Below are positions 53,691 to 62,772 of a stretch of DNA of 64,000 bases, one piece after another. The stretch is from assembly GCF_050876985.1 (NCBI RefSeq), contig NZ_JBPAPP010000001.1; one strand, 5' to 3'. Each line of letters begins with the position of its first letter. Position 1 is the stretch's first letter. The notes beneath the pieces were generated by a model. That model did no database searches and was not told the origin of the DNA. It worked only from the letters and a program-made list of their open reading frames with translations. The translations under genes were made by a program, and so were the position numbers. This DNA comes from Halopseudomonas sp002296055. GTDB taxonomy: Bacteria; Pseudomonadota; Gammaproteobacteria; Pseudomonadales; Pseudomonadaceae.

Positions 53691-55459
53691 GGGCGGGTCG
53701 CTCGCTGGGCGGTGGCGTCGTTGGCTTGGTAGTACTGCTGCGAAAAACGGCGGGCGAAGCTGAGCATCGGCTCCAGCCCGTTGACGCGATGTACCTCCCA
53801 GCCCTGATCTCTGCCCACGCGCATCTTCTCATAGGCGCCTTGCAGCCAGGGGTGCCCGGTCTGGCTGTCCAGCTCCATCGGCAAATCCAGTACCCAATGA
53901 CCTGCGCCGCCGCAGTGACGTAAGGTGCGTGCGCTGATCTCGGCGCCCGGTGTGCCTTCTTCGTCATCAGCGAACATCGAGCTGACGCCGTCATCTGAGA
54001 GCACGACCACCTGCGCTGGCGTGCGGCGCGGCTGCGCGTAGGTATCGCGCAGCAATTTCAACGGGAAGCTGGTGCTGCCGCCAAAGAAGCCGGTCAGTAT
54101 GCGCAGCGCGCCGGCCTCGTCGCGAATGAAACCGCCGGTTGTCAGGCATTGGCGTGCGCCGCTCCAGAGCGTGACCTGCACCTGCGCTCCGGCCCGCAGC
54201 GCCGACATGCAGAGCAACACGCCGGCGAGCGCCGGATAGGACAGTTGATACTGCGGATTGGGCATGGAGCCGGAGCTGTCCACGTACAGGTCCAGATCGC
54301 AGACCTGATGACGAGGTTGCTCGGTGCCGTCGCGGCTGTATACCGCCTTGTGGGTGGTGATGCCGGGAATAGGATCACCGCCGGCCAGCAGGGTTGCAAA
54401 CCAGTCGATCTCGGCCGGATCATCACCCGGTTCCCACAGGGCAGTGCCTTCGCGTTCGGGCTCGCTGGGGGCGGGTGTCGACTTGGCAGGGAATGGCAGC
54501 AGGTAGGGGCGCACAGCGTCGCGGTAGTAGTTGACCGTGGCATCGTGGCGGGAGATGTCGACGCCAGCGGCGCGCAGTACCTCGTAGTACTCCTGCGGCT
54601 CAAGCGCCTGGCCAGCCGAGCGTGCGGCGCTAGCTGCACTGCAATCGCCGTCAGCGTCAGCTGCGCCCGGCGTCTGTTCGCTCAGCTCCGGGTCGAGAGT
54701 GGGGTGCAGTACGTCGATTGCTGGCAGAGCGGGCACGCCCGTGCCGGTATGGCCGTTGCCGGCGTCGGCGGTATCGGCTAGCACGCCGAATGCGTCGTTG
54801 GCCCCTTGTTCGTCATCTTGCAGATAACGCAGCAGCAGTGTGGCAAAGCGGCTGGCGCCGGTCAGCCAATCTTTGCCGTAGACCTTGATGATGCGGCTGC
54901 CAAGCCAGGCGTCGCCTTCCTCCGAGCCGCCGAGCGGGGCAGAGGTCAGGGTTTCTGGCGGCAGTTGCCAGAGACGCTCATAGATGCGCATGTACAGCTG
55001 CCACAGGGGAGTTGCGGTGGCTGGTTTGAGCTGCTGGTAGATCGCATCCATTTGGCAGGGAGTATGGCGCTGCAGGTGCTGGTTGATCAGCAGATCGGTA
55101 TAGAGATTGGCGACCAAGGGAGCCAGTTGCTCGCTGCCCGGCAGCGCTTGGCGAATGACCGCCAGTAGTTGCAGGTGCTGGGTCATGTTGGCAGGCGCAT
55201 AGACGTGGTGACCGATTTCGTGGGCCAGGACCTCAAGCGCACAGTCGTCCAGCCCGCGCTGGGTGATGTCCTGCAGGTTCACCATCACCCGTTGCGAGGT
55301 CAGGCGAATGGCGGCAAAGCTGTCGGTCAGCCCGGCTTGGGTGGCGGCCTGCACGTCAAACAGCCAGAGCGGCTCTTGCAGTTGCAGGTGGTCGCTCCAC
55401 AGCTGCAAGGCGCGTTGCCATTGGGCTTGCCAATGATCCAGCTGCGGATCTGCGCTCAT
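53687..55459 (-). CDS. Predicted zinc-metallopeptidase/VWA-domain protein
   Basis: 590 residues from the ATG at 55459 (ATGA overlap). An N-terminal peptidase-like domain has LAHEIGHH (His80-Glu81-His84) and a downstream NLYTDLLIN segment whose Asp122 could be the third zinc ligand. An acidic low-complexity linker covers about 225-290. The C-terminal von Willebrand A domain has an intact MIDAS DSSGS (Asp394-Ser396-Ser398) and FGGSTSFP. The architecture resembles DUF2201/CobT-like proteins that pair with AAA+ ATPases. The likely partner is the ATPase encoded at the head of the operon. Confidence 0.82.
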   Translation of the reverse strand: MSADPQLDHWQAQWQRALQLWSDHLQLQEPLWLFDVQAATQAGLTDSFAAIRLTSQRVMVNLQDITQRGLDDCALEVLAHEIGHHVYAPANMTQHLQLLAVIRQALPGSEQLAPLVANLYTDLLINQHLQRHTPCQMDAIYQQLKPATATPLWQLYMRIYERLWQLPPETLTSAPLGGSEEGDAWLGSRIIKVYGKDWLTGASRFATLLLRYLQDDEQGANDAFGVLADTADAGNGHTGTGVPALPAIDVLHPTLDPELSEQTPGAADADGDCSAASAARSAGQALEPQEYYEVLRAAGVDISRHDATVNYYRDAVRPYLLPFPAKSTPAPSEPEREGTALWEPGDDPAEIDWFATLLAGGDPIPGITTHKAVYSRDGTEQPRHQVCDLDLYVDSSGSMPNPQYQLSYPALAGVLLCMSALRAGAQVQVTLWSGARQCLTTGGFIRDEAGALRILTGFFGGSTSFPLKLLRDTYAQPRRTPAQVVVLSDDGVSSMFADDEEGTPGAEISARTLRHCGGAGHWVLDLPMELDSQTGHPWLQGAYEKMRVGRDQGWEVHRVNGLEPMLSFARRFSQQYYQANDATAQRATRP

Positions 55460-56388
55460 GGCTGGCCCCCGATTTTGGGGATGATCATGACGCGGAAGCT
55501 GTTGTGGAAGCTGACGACCCAATCGTACCGGCGCTCAAGGCATTGGCGCGCCAGATCGAAACTGCGCCAGTGCTCGCTCAGGCCGAGTGGCAATTGCTGC
55601 AAGTCCTGGATTGGGACGGGGTCGGCGTGCTCCGGCGTATGGGCAAGTAATTTGTGCCCCCAGGCGTCGGCGTGTAGCTGCCAGCAGTCATTACCGGCCT
55701 GAATCAGCGTCTGATCTGCTGCGACCAGCAATACCGGCAGCGCCGCAAACTCGCCCCCCAACCAGGTTGATGCGCCCAGCTCTAGCGGCGCTGTCCGCCA
55801 GCCGGCCGTCGTGCCTTGCCACCAGGGGTGGGCAAGTTGCTCAGGCTCGCCCATGTGCAGGTGTTCGGCCAGCGTGGGCTGACGGCCGAGTGCAGCCACG
55901 GCGGGGCTGCGAAACTCCGGCAGGCCGGCCATCCAGCCGAGTACCAGCAGATGGTCCGGTGTCGCATCCGGCGCAGGGTTGCAGCGTTGCCATTGCTCCA
56001 GCAGTGTGCCGCGCTGCGCGGCTGATGGCAGGTGAGAAAGGGTATTGAGCAGTTGCACCAGCAGCCTGGGGGCGTCAGCCGGATAAGGCGCGAGCCAACT
56101 GGGCAGGACCGTGGTAAACAACTCGACGGTCAAGGCGCGTTGCTCTGCGGCCAGCCAGCCGCGGCGCACCAGCGTCAGGCCCACCTGATAGGCTGTCTCG
56201 GCCAGCGCGGCCTTGTTGGCTACCGGCCAGGGTTCCAGAGCCAGCAGCAGCGGGTCGAGCGCATCCAGCACAAAGCCGCTGAAACTGCGGGCAAACTCGG
56301 CCTGATCGCCCTGGCGCGCCAGGCGATAGGCATGATTGAGCGTATCTGCCTGCTGGACCAGATACTGTGCGAGCCAATCGGAGCGCAT
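55456..56388 (-). CDS. Unknown protein A of the AAA+/VWA operon
   Basis: 310 residues, soluble and mostly helical in the first 160 residues (Ala/Leu-rich, HEAT-like spacing). A C-terminal part rich in Trp and beta propensity follows (GASTWLGGEFAALPVLLVAADQ, then RRYDWVVSFHNSFRVMI). No recognised domain. It starts one base after the ATPase stop and its own stop overlaps the protease/VWA start (ATGA), so the three are tightly coupled. Confidence 0.75.
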   Translation of the reverse strand: MRSDWLAQYLVQQADTLNHAYRLARQGDQAEFARSFSGFVLDALDPLLLALEPWPVANKAALAETAYQVGLTLVRRGWLAAEQRALTVELFTTVLPSWLAPYPADAPRLLVQLLNTLSHLPSAAQRGTLLEQWQRCNPAPDATPDHLLVLGWMAGLPEFRSPAVAALGRQPTLAEHLHMGEPEQLAHPWWQGTTAGWRTAPLELGASTWLGGEFAALPVLLVAADQTLIQAGNDCWQLHADAWGHKLLAHTPEHADPVPIQDLQQLPLGLSEHWRSFDLARQCLERRYDWVVSFHNSFRVMIIPKIGGQP

Positions 56389-56389
56389 G

Positions 56390-57979
56390 TCAGCTCTGAC
56401 TGGTCAGCCAGCGCTGGTAGTTGCTGTAGCGCTGGTGCAGGTATTTCAGCGTCATGGCGTCGTCGTGCACTGCGCCGGACAGTTTGTTGCCGGAGGCCAG
56501 TTGTTGCAGTGTGCGCTCGATGCGTTGCAGGCGTTTGCGGCACTCCTTGAGTGACAGCCCCTCAAGCCCTTCATCCAGCTCGGCCTTGAGCGCGGCGACC
56601 TCGTCGTTGCGGTGGCGGCCCTGACGCTCAAACTCGCGACAGCTGAGTTGGAACAGATGACGCAACCAGCCGATCTTGTCGCTCAGGAAGGCGGCATTCT
56701 CCGGTTGCTGGAAGAACGGCGCGTCTTCATCGGCAAACAGGTGAGAGTGCAGCACGAACGGTAGCATCTGGGTCAGGTCATTCAGCTCGACCTCGCTATT
56801 GCCGCGAAAATACGCCATGGCCTTGGCGTAGACGATCAACGACATCAGACTGCGCACCGACAGCCCGTTGCGGGTCTGGCAGCCCAGATCGGCGAGACGG
56901 TCGCGGCCGTTTTCGAGCATCGCCAACTGGTGCCGGGCCACGCCCGCCAGGCGTGAGGTGTCTTTGCTCTTGTACTCGAACTGTTGCCCCGAGTATTCGC
57001 TGAATTCGAACTGGCTGGCGAAGAATTCAAGGCGCTGGCGCAGGGCTGGCGGCAGGTTGACCGCGCGGATGTCGGCTTCCATCTGTGCCATGTCCGCTTC
57101 GCTAAACTGCAGTACGTCCGGCAGGCAGTCCGCCGGATCAACGCCTTCTTCGATACGGATCAGCAGCTCGTCGAGAAAGCGCGGGTTGAACGGCAGCGCC
57201 TGCACCACGACGTCGATGCGGTCTTTGAGGGCTTCAATCACCGGATAGGTGCCGCCGCCCTGATCATCGTTGGCGGTCAGGTACCAGGCAGCCGGCGGGC
57301 ACTCGTGGATCTGGTTGAACATCTCGGCGTAGTTGTCGCCCATCACGGTCAGCAGGGCGCTCTGGGTGCGGGTGGGGATGCGGTTGTATTCGTCGACAAT
57401 CTTGACCCGCATGTCCAGCCAGCTGCGCCAACTGATGCGGATATCCGATTGCTCCTCTGCCTTCATGATATCCATGGGCATTGGGTTGCCCAGCAGATCT
57501 GCCACGGTCATCTGCGGGTGGCCGTGCTGCATTGCCCGGCGTACTTGCTTGGGGCTGTATCCGGCCAGAAGGCCCATGAGCAACGCCGAGGCAGTTTTGC
57601 CGCGGCCGGGGCCGCCGATGAACAGGCATTTGCGCCGCGCGGCAAAGGTCAGAATCGGCAGCAGGATAAAGCTGGAGTAGCTCTGATCGGTCGGCAGGTA
57701 GAGCGGTGTCTGGCTGTCCCCAAACTGGATCGGCTGCGGCGGCGAGAGGTTGTATTCCACATCGTAATGCGGGCTGATGACCGCGTGATTGACGATCCAG
57801 AAGTAGGCTTGCCGCAGTTTTTCAGCGAGCGCAGCGGATGCCGGCTGCACAGCCTGATCCGGGTCACCAAAGGGGCCGCTGACCAACGCTGCTACATCAA
57901 AGCTGGCGCTCGATGTCGATTGCGCGGCGGGGCGGGTGGGCGACGCCGAGATACGGGAGAACGGGTTGAATCCTTTCAT
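56390..57979 (-). CDS. MoxR-like AAA+ ATPase, head of seven-gene operon
   Basis: 529 residues. An N-terminal extension (about 1-100) precedes the AAA+ core: Walker A GGPGRGKTA (122-130), Walker B VKIVDEYNR (193-200), sensor-1 in LTANDDQGGGTYP (Asn237) and arginine-rich LKDRIDVVV. The C-terminal region (about 300-529) is helical with SCREFERQGRHRN and a possible coiled coil. More divergent and longer than the moxR at 31547. Such ATPases act on VWA partners; two genes later such a partner with a protease motif is encoded. Confidence 0.85.
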   Translation of the reverse strand: MKGFNPFSRISASPTRPAAQSTSSASFDVAALVSGPFGDPDQAVQPASAALAEKLRQAYFWIVNHAVISPHYDVEYNLSPPQPIQFGDSQTPLYLPTDQSYSSFILLPILTFAARRKCLFIGGPGRGKTASALLMGLLAGYSPKQVRRAMQHGHPQMTVADLLGNPMPMDIMKAEEQSDIRISWRSWLDMRVKIVDEYNRIPTRTQSALLTVMGDNYAEMFNQIHECPPAAWYLTANDDQGGGTYPVIEALKDRIDVVVQALPFNPRFLDELLIRIEEGVDPADCLPDVLQFSEADMAQMEADIRAVNLPPALRQRLEFFASQFEFSEYSGQQFEYKSKDTSRLAGVARHQLAMLENGRDRLADLGCQTRNGLSVRSLMSLIVYAKAMAYFRGNSEVELNDLTQMLPFVLHSHLFADEDAPFFQQPENAAFLSDKIGWLRHLFQLSCREFERQGRHRNDEVAALKAELDEGLEGLSLKECRKRLQRIERTLQQLASGNKLSGAVHDDAMTLKYLHQRYSNYQRWLTSQS

Positions 57980-58076
57980 GAAGAGCCGGCCCTGACTGCG
58001 AAACAGGACGGCAGTATGCCAGAGATGGCCCGCGCCGGGTTGTGCACCGCGTCACCGGCGCGCCATCCGCCGACCG

Positions 58077-58571
58077 TCAGTAACGGATGTCGGTGACCCA
58101 ATAAAGGCGCTCACCGCCAGGTGCCATAACGCAGACTTCGTCGTCCAGCTGCTTGCCGAGCAGGGCGCGAGCCATGGGGCTGTCGATGCTGATGTGCTGC
58201 TGTTTGGGGTCGATCTCGTCAGGGCCGACGATGCGCAGCTTCAGTATCTTGCCGTCTTCGTCTTCCAGTTCGATATGGGCGCTGAAGTAGATGCGGCTGG
58301 GGTCGCTCGGAGGCTGGTCCACTACCTTGAGTGCTTCCAGGCGTTTGCGCAAGAAGCGCACGCGGCTGTCGATCTCACGCAGCATCTTTTTGCCATAGAT
58401 GTACTCGGCGTTCTCCGAGCGGTCGCCGAGGGCAGCGGCCTCGCTGACGGCCTGGGTGACGGCTGGGCGCTTGCGCAGCCACAGCTCATCAAGTTCTTCG
58501 CGCAGCCGCGCGGCGCCCGCAGCAGTGATAAGCGGGGTGCCGGCGCGGCGTGGCGGACGGTAACGGCTCAT
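58077..58571 (-). CDS. greB: Transcription elongation factor GreB
   Basis: 164 residues. The N-terminal coiled coil carries the tip motif AALGDRSENAEYIYGKK, whose acidic residues reach into RNA polymerase to stimulate transcript cleavage. The C-terminal FKBP-like domain has IVGPDEID and SPMARALLGKQLDDEV. The YIYGKK sequence distinguishes GreB from GreA. It lies three bases after the ABC permease gene upstream on the same strand. Confidence 0.94.
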   Translation of the reverse strand: MSRYRPPRRAGTPLITAAGAARLREELDELWLRKRPAVTQAVSEAAALGDRSENAEYIYGKKMLREIDSRVRFLRKRLEALKVVDQPPSDPSRIYFSAHIELEDEDGKILKLRIVGPDEIDPKQQHISIDSPMARALLGKQLDDEVCVMAPGGERLYWVTDIRY

Positions 58572-58574
58572 AGC

Positions 58575-61103
58575 TCAGGCGCCCCGGCTGATCAGACGCA
58601 TCGGGCTTTGGCGCACTACGGCACGGGTACCCCAAACGCCAGCGCAGCCTATCAATAGTGCAGCTACCAGTGGTGTGAGCAGCCAGAACAGCAGGTGTGG
58701 TGCCCAGTCCAGCTCAAGCGCAAAGCGGTAGAGCGCCCAGGTTGCCAGCTCGGCTGCCACCACCGCCATGACACCTGCCAGCAGCCCCAGCAGCAAAAAC
58801 TCCAGCCAGGTGGCGCGGCGCAGCAGCGCCCGTTCCGCGCCCAAGGTGCGCAGCAGTGCGCCTTGGTACAAGCGCTGATCCAGCGTTGCCTGCAACGCGG
58901 CAAACAGTACAGCCAGGCCAGCCAGCAGAACAAAGACCAGCACATACTCGACCGCTAGGGTGACCTGCTTGAGGATGCCGCGAATCTGCTCCAGCACTGG
59001 CTCCACCTCAAGCAATGTCATCGCCGGAAACTGGCGGGTCAGCTCGCGCAGCGATGCACGCTCGCTGGTGGGTAGATGGAAGCTGGTGAGCAGGGTGGCG
59101 GGCAGGCCATCCAGCACGCCGGGGGCGAATACCATGTAGAAGTTGGGCGTAAAGTTGTCCCACTCTACCTGGCGAATACTGGTGATGGTGGCGCTCAGGG
59201 CTTGCCCCTCGATGACAAAACCCAGCTCATCACCCAGGCTAACGCCCAGACTCTCTGCCAGCTCGGATTCGATCGACACGGCATTATCAGGCGTGCTATC
59301 GCTCCACCACTGGCCGGCGGTCAACTGGTTGTCGGGCGGCAGTGTGGCCGACCAGGTCAGGCTGAGGTCGCGGTTGATGGCGCGGGTGCCGCGGTCCTGT
59401 TCGCCGCGCTGGCCGTCAGCCTCTGATTCCTTGCTGACCTCTTGGCGCACCGGCTCACCATTGATGCTGACCAGGCGACCCGGTGTAACAGGGTAGAGGG
59501 GCGCGCTGCGCGCACCTATCTGTTCCAGCTGCTCGGCAAAGGCCTGCTGCTCGCTGGGTAGGATGTTCAGTGCAAAGTGGTTGGGTGCATCGGCCGGTAG
59601 TTGATCCTGCCAGTCGCTGAGCAGCTCCGTGCGCAGAATCAGTACCACCAGCATGCTCATGAAAATCAGGCCAAAGGCGAGAATCTGCGTTGCCGCTGCA
59701 GCCGGGCGTTTGAGCAGCTCGCCACTGCCCAGGCGCCAGGCGAGGCTGAGGTTGTGCAGTTTGCCGGCAACGCTGCGCAGCAGCAGCCAGGCCAGCAGGC
59801 CCAGCACCAGCGCCGCCGCCGCGCCGCCAAAGATCATCGCCAGGGTGATCTGCAGGTCGCCGGTAAACTGCCACATCAGCAGGCTGAGCACCGCCAGCGC
59901 CAGGCCATAGATCAGCCAACTGCTGCTGGGCATGGGTGCCAGGTCCCGGCGCAAGACGCGTAGCGGGGCCACCTGACCCAGGCGCAGCAGTGGCGGCAGG
60001 GCAAAGCCGAGCAGCGCACAGAGCCCGGTTGCGCCGCCCACCAGCAAGGGCGTCAGCCCCGGCTCGGGCAGGCTGCTGGGTAGCAGCTCACGCAGCAACT
60101 GCAGCAGCCCCCATTGGGCAAACCAGCCAAAGGCCAAACCCAGTGCAGTGGCGAGCGCGCCCAAGTACAGCAGCTGAAACAGAAACAGCCGCATCACCTG
60201 CCGGCGTGACAGCCCAAGGCAGCGCAGCATGGCGCTGGTATCGAAATGGCGCAGGGCAAAGCGGCCAGCCGACAGGGCCACGGCAACGCCGGCCAGCACC
60301 ACCGCAGCGATACTGGCCAGCCCCAGGAACTGATCCGCTCGGCCCAGCGCGCGGCCCACCTGACGGTTGCCGTCCTTGACCGAGGTGACCCGCTGGTTGG
60401 GCTCCAGGCGCTCGTCCAGCCACTGCTGATAGGCGCTCAATTGCTCATCGCTGCCAGCCAGCAGCAGGCGATAACGCACGCGGCTGCCGGGCTGCACGAT
60501 GCCGGTTGCGTCCAGGTCCTGCAGGTTCATCAGCACGCGCGGCGTCAGGCTGTAAAAGTCGCCGGCGCGGTCCGGTTCATGGGTTAGTAGCGCGCTGATG
60601 GTCAGGCTGGCGTAACCCACCTCCAGCGCATCGCCCACCTCCAACTCCAGCTGGGTGAGCAGGCGCGGCTCGATCCACAGCTCGCCGGCTGCCGGGCCGG
60701 TGCTGACCGGCTGCTCGGCCGCAAAGGGTTGCTCGGCAATGCGCATCTGGCCGCGTAACGGATAGGCTGCATCCACCGCCTTGACGCTGGACAGCTGCAT
60801 GGCTGCATCGCTGGCCATGACACTGTTGAAGCCAACCTGTTGGCTGATCTGCAGACCCTGGCTCTGGGCCTGTTCGGCATAGAGGGTCGGCAGCGGGCTG
60901 CCCGATGAGACAACCAGGTCGGCACCGAGAAACTCGGCGGCCTGGCCGGTCATGCTGCGTTCAAGCCGCTCGGTGAAAAAGCTGATGGCGGTGCTGATGG
61001 TCACCGCAATCAGTAACGCGCCGAGCAGGACGCGCAGCTCCCCCGCGCGCCACTCCCGGCGCAACAGGCGCCAGGCGAGGCTGGCCAACGGCGCGCTGTT
61101 CAT
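58575..61103 (-). CDS. ABC transporter permease (YbbP/FtsX family)
   Basis: 842 residues. One N-terminal helix, a periplasmic MacB-type domain (about 45-235), two FtsX helix groups (about 260-480 and 720-835) and a second periplasmic domain between. It overlaps the ATPase gene by four bases (ATGA). YbbA-YbbP pairs are type VII ABC systems coupling ATP hydrolysis to periplasmic work; substrate unknown. The tesA neighbour matches the E. coli ybbAP-tesA arrangement. Confidence 0.88.
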   Translation of the reverse strand: MNSAPLASLAWRLLRREWRAGELRVLLGALLIAVTISTAISFFTERLERSMTGQAAEFLGADLVVSSGSPLPTLYAEQAQSQGLQISQQVGFNSVMASDAAMQLSSVKAVDAAYPLRGQMRIAEQPFAAEQPVSTGPAAGELWIEPRLLTQLELEVGDALEVGYASLTISALLTHEPDRAGDFYSLTPRVLMNLQDLDATGIVQPGSRVRYRLLLAGSDEQLSAYQQWLDERLEPNQRVTSVKDGNRQVGRALGRADQFLGLASIAAVVLAGVAVALSAGRFALRHFDTSAMLRCLGLSRRQVMRLFLFQLLYLGALATALGLAFGWFAQWGLLQLLRELLPSSLPEPGLTPLLVGGATGLCALLGFALPPLLRLGQVAPLRVLRRDLAPMPSSSWLIYGLALAVLSLLMWQFTGDLQITLAMIFGGAAAALVLGLLAWLLLRSVAGKLHNLSLAWRLGSGELLKRPAAAATQILAFGLIFMSMLVVLILRTELLSDWQDQLPADAPNHFALNILPSEQQAFAEQLEQIGARSAPLYPVTPGRLVSINGEPVRQEVSKESEADGQRGEQDRGTRAINRDLSLTWSATLPPDNQLTAGQWWSDSTPDNAVSIESELAESLGVSLGDELGFVIEGQALSATITSIRQVEWDNFTPNFYMVFAPGVLDGLPATLLTSFHLPTSERASLRELTRQFPAMTLLEVEPVLEQIRGILKQVTLAVEYVLVFVLLAGLAVLFAALQATLDQRLYQGALLRTLGAERALLRRATWLEFLLLGLLAGVMAVVAAELATWALYRFALELDWAPHLLFWLLTPLVAALLIGCAGVWGTRAVVRQSPMRLISRGA

Positions 61104-61783
61104 ACAGCTTGCTCCGCTTGCAGTTGGCCTGCCTGCATATGCAGGGCACGCTCGCAGCGGGCGGCCAGGCGTTCGTCGTGGGTGACCAGGATCAGCGTGG
61201 TGCCGTGTTCGCGGTTGAGGTCGAACAGCAGATCGGTGATCTTCTGGCCGGTCGCGGCGTCCAGGTTACCGGTCGGCTCGTCGGCAAACAGAATGGCCGG
61301 CTCACTGGCAAAGGCGCGGGCAATGGCCACCCGCTGCTGCTCGCCGCCAGATAGCTGCTGCGGATAATGACTGATACGCGCCTTGAGGCCAACGCGCTCA
61401 AGCAGTTCGGTGGCGTGCTGGCGGGCATCACGACGTCCGGCCAGCTCCAACGGCAGCATCACGTTTTCAACTGCGTTGAGGCTGTCCAGCAGTTGAAAGG
61501 ACTGGAACACGAAACCCACTTCCAGACCGCGCAAGGCGGCGCGTTGGTCTTCATCCAGGGTGGTGAGCGACTGCCCGGCCAGCAGCACCTCGCCACTGCT
61601 GGGCAGATCCAGTCCGGCTAGCAGGCTGAGCAGAGTGGATTTGCCCGAGCCAGAGGCGCCGACGATGGCAACGCTGCTGCCGCGTTGGATGCTCAGGTTT
61701 ACGTCCTTGAGGATCTGTAGTGGCGCTTCCGAGGTGGTGACGACTTTGTTAAGGTGGCGGGCAATTACGACTGCGTCTGACAT
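61100..61783 (-). CDS. ybbA: ABC transporter ATPase (YbbA/LolD-like)
   Basis: 227 residues. Walker A GASGSGKST (43-51), Q-loop FVFQSFQL, signature LSGGEQQR and Walker B AILFADEPTGNLD are all intact, with the MacB/LolD-type layout. Partner of the permease downstream. Divergent from tesA with a 13-bp spacer, so the two genes' control regions overlap coding sequence. Confidence 0.92.
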   Translation of the reverse strand: MSDAVVIARHLNKVVTTSEAPLQILKDVNLSIQRGSSVAIVGASGSGKSTLLSLLAGLDLPSSGEVLLAGQSLTTLDEDQRAALRGLEVGFVFQSFQLLDSLNAVENVMLPLELAGRRDARQHATELLERVGLKARISHYPQQLSGGEQQRVAIARAFASEPAILFADEPTGNLDAATGQKITDLLFDLNREHGTTLILVTHDERLAARCERALHMQAGQLQAEQAV

Positions 61784-61796
61784 GGTAACGGGCCTG

Positions 61797-62438
61797 ATGA
61801 ACGTCTTGAGAAACTGGCTGGGAGGGCTGTTGCTGTGTTTGCTCTCTCTTCCCGCAGCAGCACAGGGGATTTTGATCCTCGGTGATAGTATCAGCGCCGC
61901 TTTCGGTCTGGAAATCAGTGACGGCTGGGTAAGCCTGTTGCAGAGCCGTTTGCAGGCTCAAAACAGCTCCGTGCCGGTGCATAATGCTTCGGTTAGTGGT
62001 GACACTACTGCCGGTGGGTTAGCACGCCTGCCGTCGCTACTGACGCGGCATGAGCCGGATCTGGTGGTCATTGAGTTGGGTGGCAACGACGGTCTGCGGG
62101 GCCTGCCTACGGATAAAATGCAACAGAATCTTGCGGCCATGGTCCAACAGTCGCGCCAGGCCGGCGCCGAGGTGGCTATCTTGGGCATGCGGATCCCGCC
62201 CAATTATGGTGTGCGCTACACCTCGGCATTCGAGCAGGTGTTCCGGGATGTGGCCGAGCAGCAGCAGGTTGCCTTGGTCCCCTTTGTACTGGAAGGCGTT
62301 GCGGGTCAGTCAGCGCTTATGCAAAGTGACGGCGTGCACCCCAATGTGCAGGGCCAGCCCGGGATACTGGAGAACGCCTGGCCGGTGATCGATGCCTGGC
62401 TAGCCCGTCAGCCGGCGGCGGGTGAGGGCGAAGATTGA
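61797..62438 (+). CDS. tesA: Periplasmic arylesterase/lysophospholipase (thioesterase I)
   Basis: 213 residues from the ATG at 61797; the longer frame runs back through ybbA. Signal peptide about 1-23 (PAAA-QG). SGNH hydrolase blocks: ILGDSISAAFG (nucleophile Ser), GGNDGLRG (Asn of block III) and DGVHPN (Asp/His). It hydrolyses acyl esters, thioesters and lysophospholipids in the periplasm. Its stop overlaps the start of the next gene. Confidence 0.94.
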   Translation: MNVLRNWLGGLLLCLLSLPAAAQGILILGDSISAAFGLEISDGWVSLLQSRLQAQNSSVPVHNASVSGDTTAGGLARLPSLLTRHEPDLVVIELGGNDGLRGLPTDKMQQNLAAMVQQSRQAGAEVAILGMRIPPNYGVRYTSAFEQVFRDVAEQQQVALVPFVLEGVAGQSALMQSDGVHPNVQGQPGILENAWPVIDAWLARQPAAGEGED

Positions 62439-62767
62439 ATCTGTCCTGGATGGCCAGACGCTGGTGTCTGGTAGAGCAGGATGAGCAGCTGGATCTTTTT
62501 GTCGAAGACTTCCGGCACGTTCATCTGGTAGATATTAATTTGCGTCTGGATGTACCGCGCGAGCGCACGCTGTGCGGCGACCTCTTGCCCTCGCTGCCTG
62601 TCTACCGGGAATTGACCCGGGCCGATGCGCGCACGCTGTGCCCGGCCTGTGTGAACCACGCCGAGCAGACCAAGGGTGGCGCGCGCCGCAGCAGCGGCGG
62701 GCGTTCGCGCCCGTTGGCAACGCAGATGCAGCAGTTTGACTTGAATATGATGGTGAGCGGGAGCTGA
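62435..62767 (+). CDS. Conserved hypothetical protein downstream of tesA
   Basis: 110 residues if the TTG at 62435 is the start (GAGGG lies just upstream); the ATG at 62450 is an alternative. It has a pair of cysteines in TLCPACVNHAEQ plus one in TLCGDLL, suggesting metal binding, and a basic low-complexity stretch (GGARRSSGGRSR). A protein of similar size occupies the same place between tesA and the L,D-transpeptidase gene in other pseudomonads. Function unknown. Confidence 0.7.
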   Translation: MNLSWMARRWCLVEQDEQLDLFVEDFRHVHLVDINLRLDVPRERTLCGDLLPSLPVYRELTRADARTLCPACVNHAEQTKGGARRSSGGRSRPLATQMQQFDLNMMVSGS

Positions 62768-62772
62768 TACTG

